A stretch of 64,000 nucleotides of DNA from an uncultured Lachnospiraceae bacterium (GTDB lineage Bacteria; Bacillota; Clostridia; Lachnospirales; Lachnospiraceae). The stretch covers positions 1 through 64,000 of the forward strand of contig CANQBX010000012.1 of assembly GCA_947589095.1 (NCBI GenBank). Direction: 5' to 3'. Position numbers and translations under genes: made by a program. Each line of letters starts with the position of its first letter. Position 1 is the stretch's first letter. A model generated the notes under the pieces. It was not told the DNA's origin and did no database searches. It saw only the letters and a list, made by a program, of their open reading frames with translations. Shown one piece after another: positions 15,693 to 23,650 of this stretch.

Positions 15693-18353
15693 ATGAAAAG
15701 TATCGTAATAAACCGAGAGATATTCCGTGATAAAGTGATGGGGTGCTGGCTTGGGAAAAACGCCGGAGGAACGCTGGGCGAGCCGGTAGAAGAGAAGTTC
15801 GGAAAGGATGAAATGTTCCATGTGGACTGGTATCCTTCCCTGCCGGAAGGCGGGATTCCCAACGACGATCTGGAACTCCAGCTTATCTGGCTTCAGCTGA
15901 TTCTGAAAAAGGGACCGGGAATCACCGCGGCGGATTTTACCGAAGCATGGATGGATTGTGTGGCGTACAATTTTGATGAATACGGATTGAGTAAGGAAAA
16001 CATGCAGAAAGGGCTTATGCCTCCGGTCTGCGGCTGGAATAATAACGCGTTTCGGGACTGCATGGGAAGTCCGATCCGCTCTGAAATATGGGCCTGTCTG
16101 TCTCCGGGATGCCCCCGGACAGCCGCATGGTATGCTTTCCAGGATGCTGTTGTGGATCACGGCGGCGGTGAATCCGTGTACGGAGAGATATTTAATGCGG
16201 TTCTGGAATCGGCGGCATTTGTCAACAGCGACAAATTCGAATTGCTGGAGCTGGCGCTTGCGTCCATACCGGAATCGTGCCTGACCCATCAATGCGTAAG
16301 GCGGGCGATCGACAATTATCACAGCGGCATGGAATACGCCGATAACCGAAACGATCTGAAGAATGCATTTTATAATCCGGTAGCGCAGTATTCGCCTCTG
16401 AATCTGGGGTTTCAGACAATAGGATGGCTGTATGGCGAGGATTTCGGAGATTCGATCTGCAAAGCGGTAAACTGCGGATGGGACACGGACTGTACGGCAG
16501 CTACACTGGGCGCTGTTCTGGGGATTATCGGAGGCGCGTCATCCCTTCCGGATCGATGGCTGAAGCCCCTGGGATACCGTATTTCCACGAATATGACGAC
16601 CGGAGGGATCCGCAACCTGACGGCACCTACCGATATCCGCGAGCTGACCGAGACCGTATGCAGGCAGGCAGAAAGGGTATGCGAATACTGGGGGAATCCG
16701 GTCCGGTTCGAGGATGACGCGAAGATGGACAGCGGCGTTCAGCTTGACGTTCCCGACCTGTCGTGGATGAAGGCTTACCGGCCAAATGAACTGCTGTATG
16801 ACCTGGGAGGGATCCGCGCGGCGGTTGCCTATGATAAAGACGCGGCCATTCTTGGCGACCGGCCTTCCCGCATCGAATTGAGACTGTATAATGATCATCC
16901 GATCGAAAAAAGAGTGCAGACGGTGCTTTGCCTTCCCGACGGTTTTCATGCGGATCCGGCGGGACAGCAGAGATTGGATCTGAAACCGGACGGATGCGTA
17001 CAGGTATTCTATTCGGTTACGGCGGGGGCAGAGGCGATCAGGGATGCAAACCGAGGATGGTTTCAGATCACGATCGAAGGGGAGCCGGCGCCGCAGACCG
17101 TTCCGCTGGTTCTCCTTGGAGGCAGCCGCTGGCTCTTTTCCCCGTTCTTTGAGGGAAAGCAGCTGGACGACGACTGCGGCGTTTTGGAAAACCGGATTTT
17201 TGACGGAGCGCCGGAGAATTTCCGGGAACAGTGGAATCCGGGAAACCGTCTCTGCCTTGAGAATGATTTCACCGGAAAAGGCGTGATCTACGGGCTGCAT
17301 TATATCTATACGCAGGAAGAGCGGGAAGTGGTTCTCGGAGTTCCCAACAATGGCTATATGAAGCTTTTCCTGAATGGAGAATTTCAGCACAGGACGGTCC
17401 GGAAGGTTCCCGTGCGGGCAAATCTTGGCAACGGAGGCGCTCTTGGCGATCTCTCAAACTATTGTGTTACGAAGCTGAAGGCCGGATGGAATCAGATCCT
17501 GATCAAACTGGAAGCCTCCGATATGCCGCAGGATTCGCATTTCACGATCGGCGGTATGAGCCGGGTATGCAGTAAGAACCATGGTATGCCGGTTCTGGGA
17601 ATCATCCGTTCTGCGTTCCCGTGGGAGGGAAGAACCGCACATATGAAATCCTGCATAAAGCCGGGGTATCTGTCCAGAACGGTAAGAGCAGATGACAGAA
17701 GGATGGAATTCGATAGTAAAAACCAGGAGATCGTGCAGCATGATACCAGGGTCGACGTGCTTTTTATCGGCGATTCCGTGATTCAGATGTGGGAGCTTCC
17801 CGTTTATTTTGCCGACTGCGGATTGCGGATGATCAACAGGGGGATCGGCGGCGACCGGACAGGAACCCTTCTTCATCGCTTCCGTGCGGATGCCATTCAG
17901 CTGAAACCGTCCGTCTGCGTGATCATGGCGGGAGTGAACGATTCCTGGGAACTGGAGACGGATCCGTGGAAGCAGGAGCCGGCGGCGGAAGTGGAGAGCA
18001 TCCTCAGAGACGCGCTCGCCAATATGGAGGAAGTCCTGAAAATGTCTGCGGATGCCGGTATAAAGACAGTTCTCTGCTCAGCGCTTCCCACGGCCATGAA
18101 CTGGACCCAGCAGGATGCGCAAAGAAATGTTTATGTGAAGCTGTATAACGACGGCCTGAAGGAACTGGCTTTGCAATACGGAGCCGCATATGCGGATTTC
18201 TATCGTGAATTTGTGCGCGGCGGAAGTGCTTCCGTGAAACCGGAGCTTACCCGGGAGGGCCTGCATCCAAATGTATTTGGCTACGATATTATGGCCCGAA
18301 TTCTGAAGGAAACGATGGGGTGGGGCGGTCAGTCTGCCGGATCCGCACTCTGA
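15693..18353 (+). CDS. ADP-ribosylglycohydrolase-family / SGNH (GDSL) hydrolase fusion protein
   Basis: The 886-residue protein starts 7 bp after the preceding gene. Residues 1-330 form an ADP-ribosylglycohydrolase-type domain: GCWLGKNAGGTLGEP at the start, NDDLELQ (metal-binding acidic pair about 58-59) and GWDTDCTAATLGAVLG (Asp264, Asp266). Residues about 340-650 look beta-rich and are unassigned. Residues about 680-886 form an SGNH hydrolase: GDS (Ser695), RGIGGD, GVNDSW (Asn749) and EGLHPN (His858). The usual catalytic Asp three residues before the His is Glu855. Members of this family also occur in sugar operons, so the substrate may be a modified sugar or nucleoside rather than ADP-ribosyl protein. 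Cytoplasmic; no signal peptide. Confidence 0.8.
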   Translation: MKSIVINREIFRDKVMGCWLGKNAGGTLGEPVEEKFGKDEMFHVDWYPSLPEGGIPNDDLELQLIWLQLILKKGPGITAADFTEAWMDCVAYNFDEYGLSKENMQKGLMPPVCGWNNNAFRDCMGSPIRSEIWACLSPGCPRTAAWYAFQDAVVDHGGGESVYGEIFNAVLESAAFVNSDKFELLELALASIPESCLTHQCVRRAIDNYHSGMEYADNRNDLKNAFYNPVAQYSPLNLGFQTIGWLYGEDFGDSICKAVNCGWDTDCTAATLGAVLGIIGGASSLPDRWLKPLGYRISTNMTTGGIRNLTAPTDIRELTETVCRQAERVCEYWGNPVRFEDDAKMDSGVQLDVPDLSWMKAYRPNELLYDLGGIRAAVAYDKDAAILGDRPSRIELRLYNDHPIEKRVQTVLCLPDGFHADPAGQQRLDLKPDGCVQVFYSVTAGAEAIRDANRGWFQITIEGEPAPQTVPLVLLGGSRWLFSPFFEGKQLDDDCGVLENRIFDGAPENFREQWNPGNRLCLENDFTGKGVIYGLHYIYTQEEREVVLGVPNNGYMKLFLNGEFQHRTVRKVPVRANLGNGGALGDLSNYCVTKLKAGWNQILIKLEASDMPQDSHFTIGGMSRVCSKNHGMPVLGIIRSAFPWEGRTAHMKSCIKPGYLSRTVRADDRRMEFDSKNQEIVQHDTRVDVLFIGDSVIQMWELPVYFADCGLRMINRGIGGDRTGTLLHRFRADAIQLKPSVCVIMAGVNDSWELETDPWKQEPAAEVESILRDALANMEEVLKMSADAGIKTVLCSALPTAMNWTQQDAQRNVYVKLYNDGLKELALQYGAAYADFYREFVRGGSASVKPELTREGLHPNVFGYDIMARILKETMGWGGQSAGSAL

Positions 18354-19321
18354 ACGGAGGAAGTCTCCAGAACTCTCCAGTCCTCCTCCGTACATTCCGC
18401 GTGGCTGTAACGTGCCTTCTCGTACAGGCGGTGCAGCACGGCGTCTTCCAGACCGGCGCTCTGCTCCAGCTCGCGGGGGGAAGCCCATTCGCCGGGCAGG
18501 CCGATGCATTTCTGCTGCTTCCGCCCGGTCAGGATCTGTTTCTTATAATATCTGCGTATACGGGCCTCATAGGACAGAAAGTACCGGAGGCCCTTTTTCT
18601 GCGGCGCCTGTTCCGGTTCAGGGGAACTGAGGTGCGCCAGAATATCCAGGGTCGGCTTTAAGTAGATCTTCTCGTCCTCGTCAAAATGACGCGGCCGGGT
18701 GACGAATTCCCACACTTTGCCGGCGCCCTTGCGGATCCCGTAAAAGCAGAGAACAAGGACCAGGAGCATCGCGCCGTATTCGACGATCGCGGACAGGACC
18801 GCGACCCAGGCCGGAGGCGGTCCGGGATTCTGCACCTCGCCCAGAAGCGCCTGCATATCCGGGTTCGGTGTGGGCGGAGGCGTCGGGGTATAGTCGATGG
18901 GCATCTCAGGGACTTCCGTTACCGGGCGGTTGGCGAACCATTCCGCGATGGCGCGCCACAAGGGCTCCATCGCATAAGCCGTCACAACGATGCCGATGAG
19001 CGCGGCGATCAGAAAAACCGTCATGCAGAACGAATTGACATAGGAGATCTGCTTTAAGGGCATATGATCCGTATCCTTGAACAGATCCAGGAACCGGTAA
19101 TAGGAGTTTAAATTTTTGTGGACGATATAGACCACCACCAGGGTCAGGAACCCCACGAAGCCGGCCAGCTTAAATCTCGCTCCCGATTCCGGGGCGCCGT
19201 ACCGGACCATAAAGGCCCCAAGAAGATAGAAAAGTACAAGGAAACCAGCCAGGGCCCCGTAGAAATTCGTGCGGTCCCTGGATATCCAGTAGTTAAACCA
19301 TTTACGTGTACGAATGGCCAT
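18329..19321 (-). CDS. membrane protein with DUF4129-type C-terminus
   Basis: The track opens at 19378, but ATG 19321 follows GGGAGG, giving 330 residues. There are N-terminal helices (about 20-65), another pair (about 98-125), a Pro-rich external stretch (TPTPPPTPNPD), a further helix (about 178-205), and a basic cytoplasmic C-terminus with SPRELEQSAGLED and LYEKARYS, typical of DUF4129. It is last in a MoxR-DUF58 operon and overlaps the DUF58 gene by 20 bp. Such loci usually also have a transglutaminase-domain protein; none is seen here. The 3' end overlaps the convergent fusion gene by 25 bp. Confidence 0.75.
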   Translation of the reverse strand: MAIRTRKWFNYWISRDRTNFYGALAGFLVLFYLLGAFMVRYGAPESGARFKLAGFVGFLTLVVVYIVHKNLNSYYRFLDLFKDTDHMPLKQISYVNSFCMTVFLIAALIGIVVTAYAMEPLWRAIAEWFANRPVTEVPEMPIDYTPTPPPTPNPDMQALLGEVQNPGPPPAWVAVLSAIVEYGAMLLVLVLCFYGIRKGAGKVWEFVTRPRHFDEDEKIYLKPTLDILAHLSSPEPEQAPQKKGLRYFLSYEARIRRYYKKQILTGRKQQKCIGLPGEWASPRELEQSAGLEDAVLHRLYEKARYSHAECTEEDWRVLETSSVQSADPAD

Positions 19322-20579
19322 AGGGCACCTCCCAATCATAAAGCTCGGCGAAGCGGAGCGGAGCGATACGAAGTTCATTGTCCGGCCGCCGGGGCAGGAT
19401 CCACTGGGAACCGATGCTCTGACGGCAGAGGGCGTCGAAATGCTCTGCCAGAGATTTCCGCTGTCCGGGAGAGATCATGACATACAGCGTCGAGTCCGTA
19501 CTGAAGCTGTTGCTCCTCTTATCGATCATGTAGAAGAGCAGCTCTTCCATGGTGACATGGCGGTTCTCGCCGGCGATCTTCGCGCCGGTGTTAAGACGGA
19601 TGCCGGGAGAGGCCTGCTTATTGGCATACAGCGCGTCCAGAGCAGAGTTCGGATCAGCGTTTCGCATGCCGTGGGCGCCGGCTGTTCCGGTGGACAGCTG
19701 GACCCGCGCCAGAAGCTCCAGGATGCTGCGCAGATGCTCCTTTCCGGCGCCCGCGTCCAGGCGGGAGGGCAGCCCGGTAAGGCAGTCGCAGCCGTTGGAC
19801 CAGATGGCCACGGGAATCCCGCGGTCGATCATCCATTTGGCCATGGAACCGGCAAGACGGATGGATTCCTCGGTCAGATCCTCGTCGGTCCAGAGGCGTT
19901 CCGCTTCCATATCCAGCAGGATCGTCACGTTCCAGGAGGAAGCGGGCGTGTAGACATTGACCTTCAGCTCCCCGGTATGGGCCGTGGCCTTCCAGTTGAC
20001 GGTCTTATAGGGATCGTAGGACTGGTATGGCCGGACGGACTGGGTCTCGAAGGGATCCTTAAGAAGCGCCTGCCTGGCCAGAATCTGGCCCATCAGATTC
20101 TTAAGCGGCAGTTCCAGCCGGACCGGGTCGGCCGGCCCGGGATACACATACATGAAGGTATCCTCAGGAACCGTGGCGACGCAGTGGCCGAAGAAGAACA
20201 GGTCGTAGCTGACCAGGTCGATACTGCCGATATGATAATATCCCCGCTTTTTGCAGGTGAAGTCCAGTGTCCGGCGGATCTCCTGCCACGGCATGCAGGA
20301 GAAAATGTCGCTCCGGTAGTTCTGGTCGGTGATCTTGAAGTTGTTGGACGCGGAGAAGACCAGGTACCGGCCCATCTGGAATTTCACATGAAGCACCGGA
20401 AGCGGGAGAAACTTGCGGTTGGTGATGATCTCCTTTAACTGTCCGGTATCGCCTTCCACGGCGGCCCTCTGTACAAAGGAGAGCCGGGCGGTCAGCCCCC
20501 TGTCCCAGAACTTCTGGAAAAGCCGTCCCTGAAGTATCATGAACAGCCATGCGGCGATGATTGCAACGGCGATCTTCAT
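19302..20579 (-). CDS. DUF58 domain-containing protein
   Basis: The 425-residue protein has an N-terminal membrane segment, then a beta-rich middle with the DUF58 signature (SVRPYQSYDPYKTVNWKATAHTGELKV) and a vWA-like region (WNVTILLDME) that may hold a metal-ion site. It overlaps moxR by 4 bp and the membrane-protein gene by 20 bp, so translation is coupled. DUF58 proteins are standard partners of MoxR ATPases and are thought to take part in assembling or remodelling envelope protein complexes. The exact client is unknown. Confidence 0.88.
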   Translation of the reverse strand: MKIAVAIIAAWLFMILQGRLFQKFWDRGLTARLSFVQRAAVEGDTGQLKEIITNRKFLPLPVLHVKFQMGRYLVFSASNNFKITDQNYRSDIFSCMPWQEIRRTLDFTCKKRGYYHIGSIDLVSYDLFFFGHCVATVPEDTFMYVYPGPADPVRLELPLKNLMGQILARQALLKDPFETQSVRPYQSYDPYKTVNWKATAHTGELKVNVYTPASSWNVTILLDMEAERLWTDEDLTEESIRLAGSMAKWMIDRGIPVAIWSNGCDCLTGLPSRLDAGAGKEHLRSILELLARVQLSTGTAGAHGMRNADPNSALDALYANKQASPGIRLNTGAKIAGENRHVTMEELLFYMIDKRSNSFSTDSTLYVMISPGQRKSLAEHFDALCRQSIGSQWILPRRPDNELRIAPLRFAELYDWEVPYGHSYT

Positions 20580-21526
20580 AGACGTTTTCCCCAGTCTTCG
20601 GTAGGAAGCGGCACGGTCTGCAGGATACGTGTGATTATCTCTGCGGCGGAGGTCTGGGTGCCGAATGTACGTGCGGTCACCAGGCGGTGTGCCAGCACCG
20701 GCACAGCCAGAGTTTTGATGTCCTCCGGAACCGCGTAGTCCCTTCCCAGTACCAGCGCGTGGGCGCGGACGGCGCGGTAGAACGCCAGGCTTCCGCGGGG
20801 ACTGACTCCGCTTAAGATCTGGCTGTCATTACGGGTAGCCTGGATCAGTTCGATCATATAGTCCATAAGGATCGGATGGACATAGACGTCCGCGGCCAGA
20901 TCCCGCAGTTCGGCTAGCTGTGCGGCGCCGCAGACCGGCGTCAGGCTGTCCAGCGGGCTGGTCTTCCCGAAGCGGTTCAGGATCGCCAGTTCTTCCTCCT
21001 TATCCGGATATCCCATGGGAAGCTGCATCAGGAAGCGGTCCATCTGGGCTTCCGGAAGCGGATAGGTGCCGGCGGTCTCGATCGGGTTTTGGGTAGCGAT
21101 CACGAGAAACGGTTCCGTGAGCGGCATCGTGTCGCCGTCGATGGTCACCTGGCGTTCCTCCATGGATTCCAGAAGACTGGACTGGGTCCTGGGCGTGGCG
21201 CGGTTGATCTCGTCGGCCAGAAGGATATTGGTAAAGACCGGGCCCTTACGCAGGACGAAACGGCTTTCCTGCTGGTCGAAATAATTCAGTCCCGTCACAT
21301 CCGACGGCAGAAGATCCGGAGTGAACTGGATCCGGGCGAAATGAAGATCCATGCTTTTAGCCAGCGCCTTGGCCAGCATCGTCTTGCCGGTGCCGGGTAC
21401 GTCTTCCAGAAGGACGTGGCCCTTAGCCAGCAGGGCGGCCAGCAAAAGATCGATGGTGTCTTGCCGGCCTACGATGACTTTATTGATATTTTGACGAAGT
21501 TCATTGATGCGTGCGGTCTGTTCCAT
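20576..21526 (-). CDS. MoxR-family AAA+ ATPase
   Basis: The start at 21526 follows AGGAGGAAATCAG; the upstream ATGs in the track sit in or before this ribosome site. The 316-residue product has Walker A (DVPGTGKTMLAKAL), Walker B (ILLADEINRATPRTQ), sensor 1 (ATQNPIET) and an arginine-finger region. MoxR ATPases act as chaperone-like factors with vWA or DUF58 partners, here encoded immediately downstream. First gene of a three-gene minus-strand operon whose promoter must lie in the repeat-rich gap upstream. Confidence 0.92.
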   Translation of the reverse strand: MEQTARINELRQNINKVIVGRQDTIDLLLAALLAKGHVLLEDVPGTGKTMLAKALAKSMDLHFARIQFTPDLLPSDVTGLNYFDQQESRFVLRKGPVFTNILLADEINRATPRTQSSLLESMEERQVTIDGDTMPLTEPFLVIATQNPIETAGTYPLPEAQMDRFLMQLPMGYPDKEEELAILNRFGKTSPLDSLTPVCGAAQLAELRDLAADVYVHPILMDYMIELIQATRNDSQILSGVSPRGSLAFYRAVRAHALVLGRDYAVPEDIKTLAVPVLAHRLVTARTFGTQTSAAEIITRILQTVPLPTEDWGKRL

Positions 21527-21750
21527 CTGATTTCCTCCTGACATGCAGACGCGGTCTTCCGTTTCCTTCGGCATACGGTAGCGCCTGTGTTATTGTCTTA
21601 AGTATACCACTGGACTGGCTCTTTGCGCTATATGTTTGTGTATAATTATGAAAAAATTTTGTGAGAGGACTGCCTGACATTGCAGATGCACTTATGGGAG
21701 AGTACTGGTTGGTGAGGGGCAATTCCGTCTGGTGGGGGTTACTGCGCACA

Positions 21751-22005
21751 TGGTCGTGAAAGGTACGCGAGAGGAAGTCCCGCCGCCTGCGCTCATAGTT
21801 CCGGATGGAAGAGGTTCTAAGACGCGAAACGGCCGCCTCCGGGGCACCGTCAAATTCGTGAGAAATCCTGAAAGGATTTCTCACTCAGCTTGCGCTCCGC
21901 CCCTGACTTGAGGTCAGGGGCTCCGACCCCGGAGGCGGCCGCTTCGCGCCTGAGAACCTCTAACCATCCTTCACAAATCGCGCAGACGGCGGGACTTCCT
22001 CTCGC
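21751..22005. repeat. structured inverted-repeat element, copy A
   Basis: Arms 21767-21844 and 21927-22005 are imperfect inverted repeats of about 78 nt (about 63 positions paired). The region between them holds two perfect hairpins: GTGAGAAATCCT/AGGATTTCTCAC with a GAA loop (21858-21884), and GCCCCTGAC/GTCAGGGGC with a TTGAG loop (21899-21921). Folded, this is a long stem capped by a two-hairpin junction. A flank TGGTCGTGAAAGGTACGCGA (21751-21770) matches copy B at 16 of 20 bases. Three transition mismatches in the stem become G·U pairs only on the minus-strand transcript. ORFs here are shadows. Confidence 0.8.
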
Positions 22006-22079
22006 TGTGTTTCCGCGGGATGCAGGCGGTGAAATGTTGGCAGGAGGCAGCAGAAATGCGAAGATAGGGAGCGCCGCCG

Positions 22080-22106
22080 GTCAGAATGATCCTCAAAATC
22101 AGTAGA
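22080..22106 (+). repeat. 27-nt direct repeat between the structured elements, copy 1
   Basis: GTCAGAATGATCCTCAAAAT followed by CAGTAGA. The next copy is identical and starts 41 bp later. Both are preceded by GCGCCGC. The two lie between copies A and B of the structured element. Confidence 0.85.
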
Positions 22107-22120
22107 GCGCCGCTGTTTTC

Positions 22121-22147
22121 GTCAGAATGATCCTCAAAATCAGTAGA
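22121..22147 (+). repeat. 27-nt direct repeat between the structured elements, copy 2
   Basis: Perfect second copy of the repeat at 22080-22106. With only two copies and a 14-nt spacer it is not a CRISPR array; it could be a recombination or insertion boundary. Confidence 0.85.
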
Positions 22148-22195
22148 TTTGAAAGATACAACCGCTCCTTCAAACCTTCTGCAGGCGATAACGCA

Positions 22196-22465
22196 GCGGG
22201 ACAGGCGGGGGCGGGGCACATCCCGGACGCGATTTACGAAGAAGGGTTAGTCTTTCTTAATGAAAAAACGCCAGTTTGAGGGTCGGAGCCCATGACCACA
22301 AGTCATGGGCGGAGCGGCAACCTGAGCGTGAACTCATCAGGAGTTCACGCGAATTTGCCGTTGCCCTCAAACCGGCGTTTTTGAATTTAGAAAGACTTCC
22401 CTTCGGAGTCATGAGCGTTCGGGATGTGCCCCGCCCCCGCCTGTCCCGCGTACCTCCCGCGACCA
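22196..22465. repeat. structured inverted-repeat element, copy B (opposite orientation)
   Basis: Arms 22196-22282 and 22364-22449 pair with each other; the outer 30 nt are nearly perfect. Between them are hairpins GCCCATGAC/GTCATGGGC (22288-22310) and GCGTGAACTC/GAGTTCACGC (22326-22350). The reverse complement matches copy A: both have CAAATTCG before the first hairpin, CTCCGCCC.TGACTTG around the second, and GGGCTCCGAC after it. Hairpin and arm sequences differ between copies but stay complementary, including a C-G to A-T swap. The 5' flank (complement of 22446-22465) also matches copy A. Confidence 0.8.
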
Positions 22466-22589
22466 CATAAGCAGATATTTTCGCTTTAAATACCCTTCCG
22501 AGAGTCACTATTTATGTCGCTAAACAACCTTTCCGCGTCTCCGCATTTATCGTTATAGTCCCCAACTCCGCATTTCCTCAAATTTTCGA

Positions 22590-22618
22590 TTGCCATATCA
22601 TTTCCGCAGTGCTAATAT
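22590..22618 (+). promoter_or_regulatory. promoter of nfnAB
   Basis: TTGCCA (22590-22595), 17-bp spacer, TAATAT (22613-22618). Transcripts would begin near 22625 and carry the two hairpins described next in a leader of about 130 nt. Confidence 0.45.
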
Positions 22619-22636
22619 AGTATAAACAGCAAAATA

Positions 22637-22702
22637 CGAAGAAAGTGTCACTGGCGCTTTCTTCGCATGGAAATACAGGAAACGTGCCACTGGCACGCTT
22701 TC
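22637..22702 (+). promoter_or_regulatory. two tandem related hairpins in the nfnAB leader
   Basis: Hairpin 1 (22637-22665) pairs CGAAGAAAGTGTC with GGCGCTTTCTTCG around an ACT loop. Hairpin 2 (22679-22702) pairs CGTGCC with GGCACG around the same ACT loop, with a GAAA/TTTC extension and one bulge. The cores GTGTC-ACT-GGCGC and GTGCC-ACT-GGCAC differ only in ways that keep pairing. Each is followed by GCATGGAAAT. No T-run follows, so they are not simple terminators. They could be RNA structures or protein-binding palindromes. Confidence 0.55.
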
Positions 22703-22753
22703 TGCATGGAAATGCGAAAAGAAGAATGAATACATAACATGAGGAGGAGTCTT

Positions 22754-23650
22754 ATGTTTCCGATCGTGAAAGCAGAAAAGCTGGCGGACAAGATCTACCT
22801 GATGGACGTGAAAGCGCCGCGGGTAGCCAAGTCCTGTCTGCCCGGCGAGTTTGTTATCGTTAAGATCGACGAGGTGGGGGAGCGGATCCCCTTAACGATC
22901 TGCGATTATGACAGAGAGGCCGGGACCGTCACCATCGTGATTCAGGTGGTGGGCGCGTCCACCCAGAGGATGTGCGAACTGAAAGCCGGCGACGCGTTCC
23001 AGGATTTTGTGGGGCCGCTGGGCAATCCGTCCGAGCTGGTGAAGGAGGATCCGGAGGCGCTTAAGAAGAAGCATATCGTGTTCGTGGCCGGAGGCCTGGG
23101 GACCGCCCCGGTCTATCCGCAGGTCAAATGGCTCCACGAGAACGGCGTGGACGCGGATGTGATCGTGGGCGCGCGGAATAAGGAAATGATCATCCTGGAG
23201 GACGAGATGCGCGCCGTGGCGGGCAATCTCTATATCACCACCGACGACGGCTCCTATGTCCGCAAGGGCATGGGCACCGACGTGCTGCGGGAGCTGGTGG
23301 AGAAGGAAGGAAAGCACTATGATCTGTGCATCGCCATCGGCCCGATGATCATGATGAAATTCGTCTGCCTGCTGACGAAAGAACTGGATATCCCGACGGT
23401 GGTCAGCATGAACCCGATCATGATCGACGGGACCGGCATGTGCGGCGGCTGCCGTCTGATGGTGGGCGGCCAGGTGAAGTTCGCCTGCGTGGACGGCCCG
23501 GAATTCGACGGCCATCTGGTGGATTTCGACGGCGCGATGAAGCGCCAGCAGATGTATAAGACCCAGGAGGGCCGCGCGCTGCTGCGCCTGCAGGAGGGCG
23601 AGAGCCATCACGGCGGCTGCGGAAATTGTGAAGACGGAGGTGCCAGGTAA
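22754..23650 (+). CDS. nfnA: NfnA: sulfide/dihydroorotate dehydrogenase-like FAD/NAD-binding subunit
   Basis: Start at 22754 follows GAGGAGGAG, giving 298 residues. The protein has a ferredoxin-reductase-type FAD domain (IPLTICDYDREAGTV), an NAD-binding domain (FVAGGLGTAPVYPQ) and a C-terminal [2Fe-2S] Cys cluster (CGGCRLMVGGQVKFACVDGP). This is the small subunit of NADH-dependent reduced ferredoxin:NADP+ oxidoreductase, an electron-bifurcating cytosolic enzyme. The stop overlaps the next start (TAATG). Paralogues annotated as PyrK-like exist, but the genuine pyrK is at 35968, and the partner next door fixes the identity. Confidence 0.9.
   Translation: MFPIVKAEKLADKIYLMDVKAPRVAKSCLPGEFVIVKIDEVGERIPLTICDYDREAGTVTIVIQVVGASTQRMCELKAGDAFQDFVGPLGNPSELVKEDPEALKKKHIVFVAGGLGTAPVYPQVKWLHENGVDADVIVGARNKEMIILEDEMRAVAGNLYITTDDGSYVRKGMGTDVLRELVEKEGKHYDLCIAIGPMIMMKFVCLLTKELDIPTVVSMNPIMIDGTGMCGGCRLMVGGQVKFACVDGPEFDGHLVDFDGAMKRQQMYKTQEGRALLRLQEGESHHGGCGNCEDGGAR

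Noticed and set aside
13058-15862. 934-residue minus-strand ORF across the permease and glycosidase-like genes
   Set aside because: It is antisense to genes with clear family motifs and ribosome sites, and its translation shows no recognisable domain and the His/Arg/Ile bias of a shadow frame.
22080-22147. CRISPR array
   Set aside because: Only two repeats with a 14-nt spacer and no cas genes in the window.
21890-22470. ORFs inside the structured elements (71, 82, 83 and 64 residues)
   Set aside because: They follow the inverted-repeat arms and hairpins, lack ribosome sites, and differ between the two copies in ways that keep base pairing rather than protein sequence.
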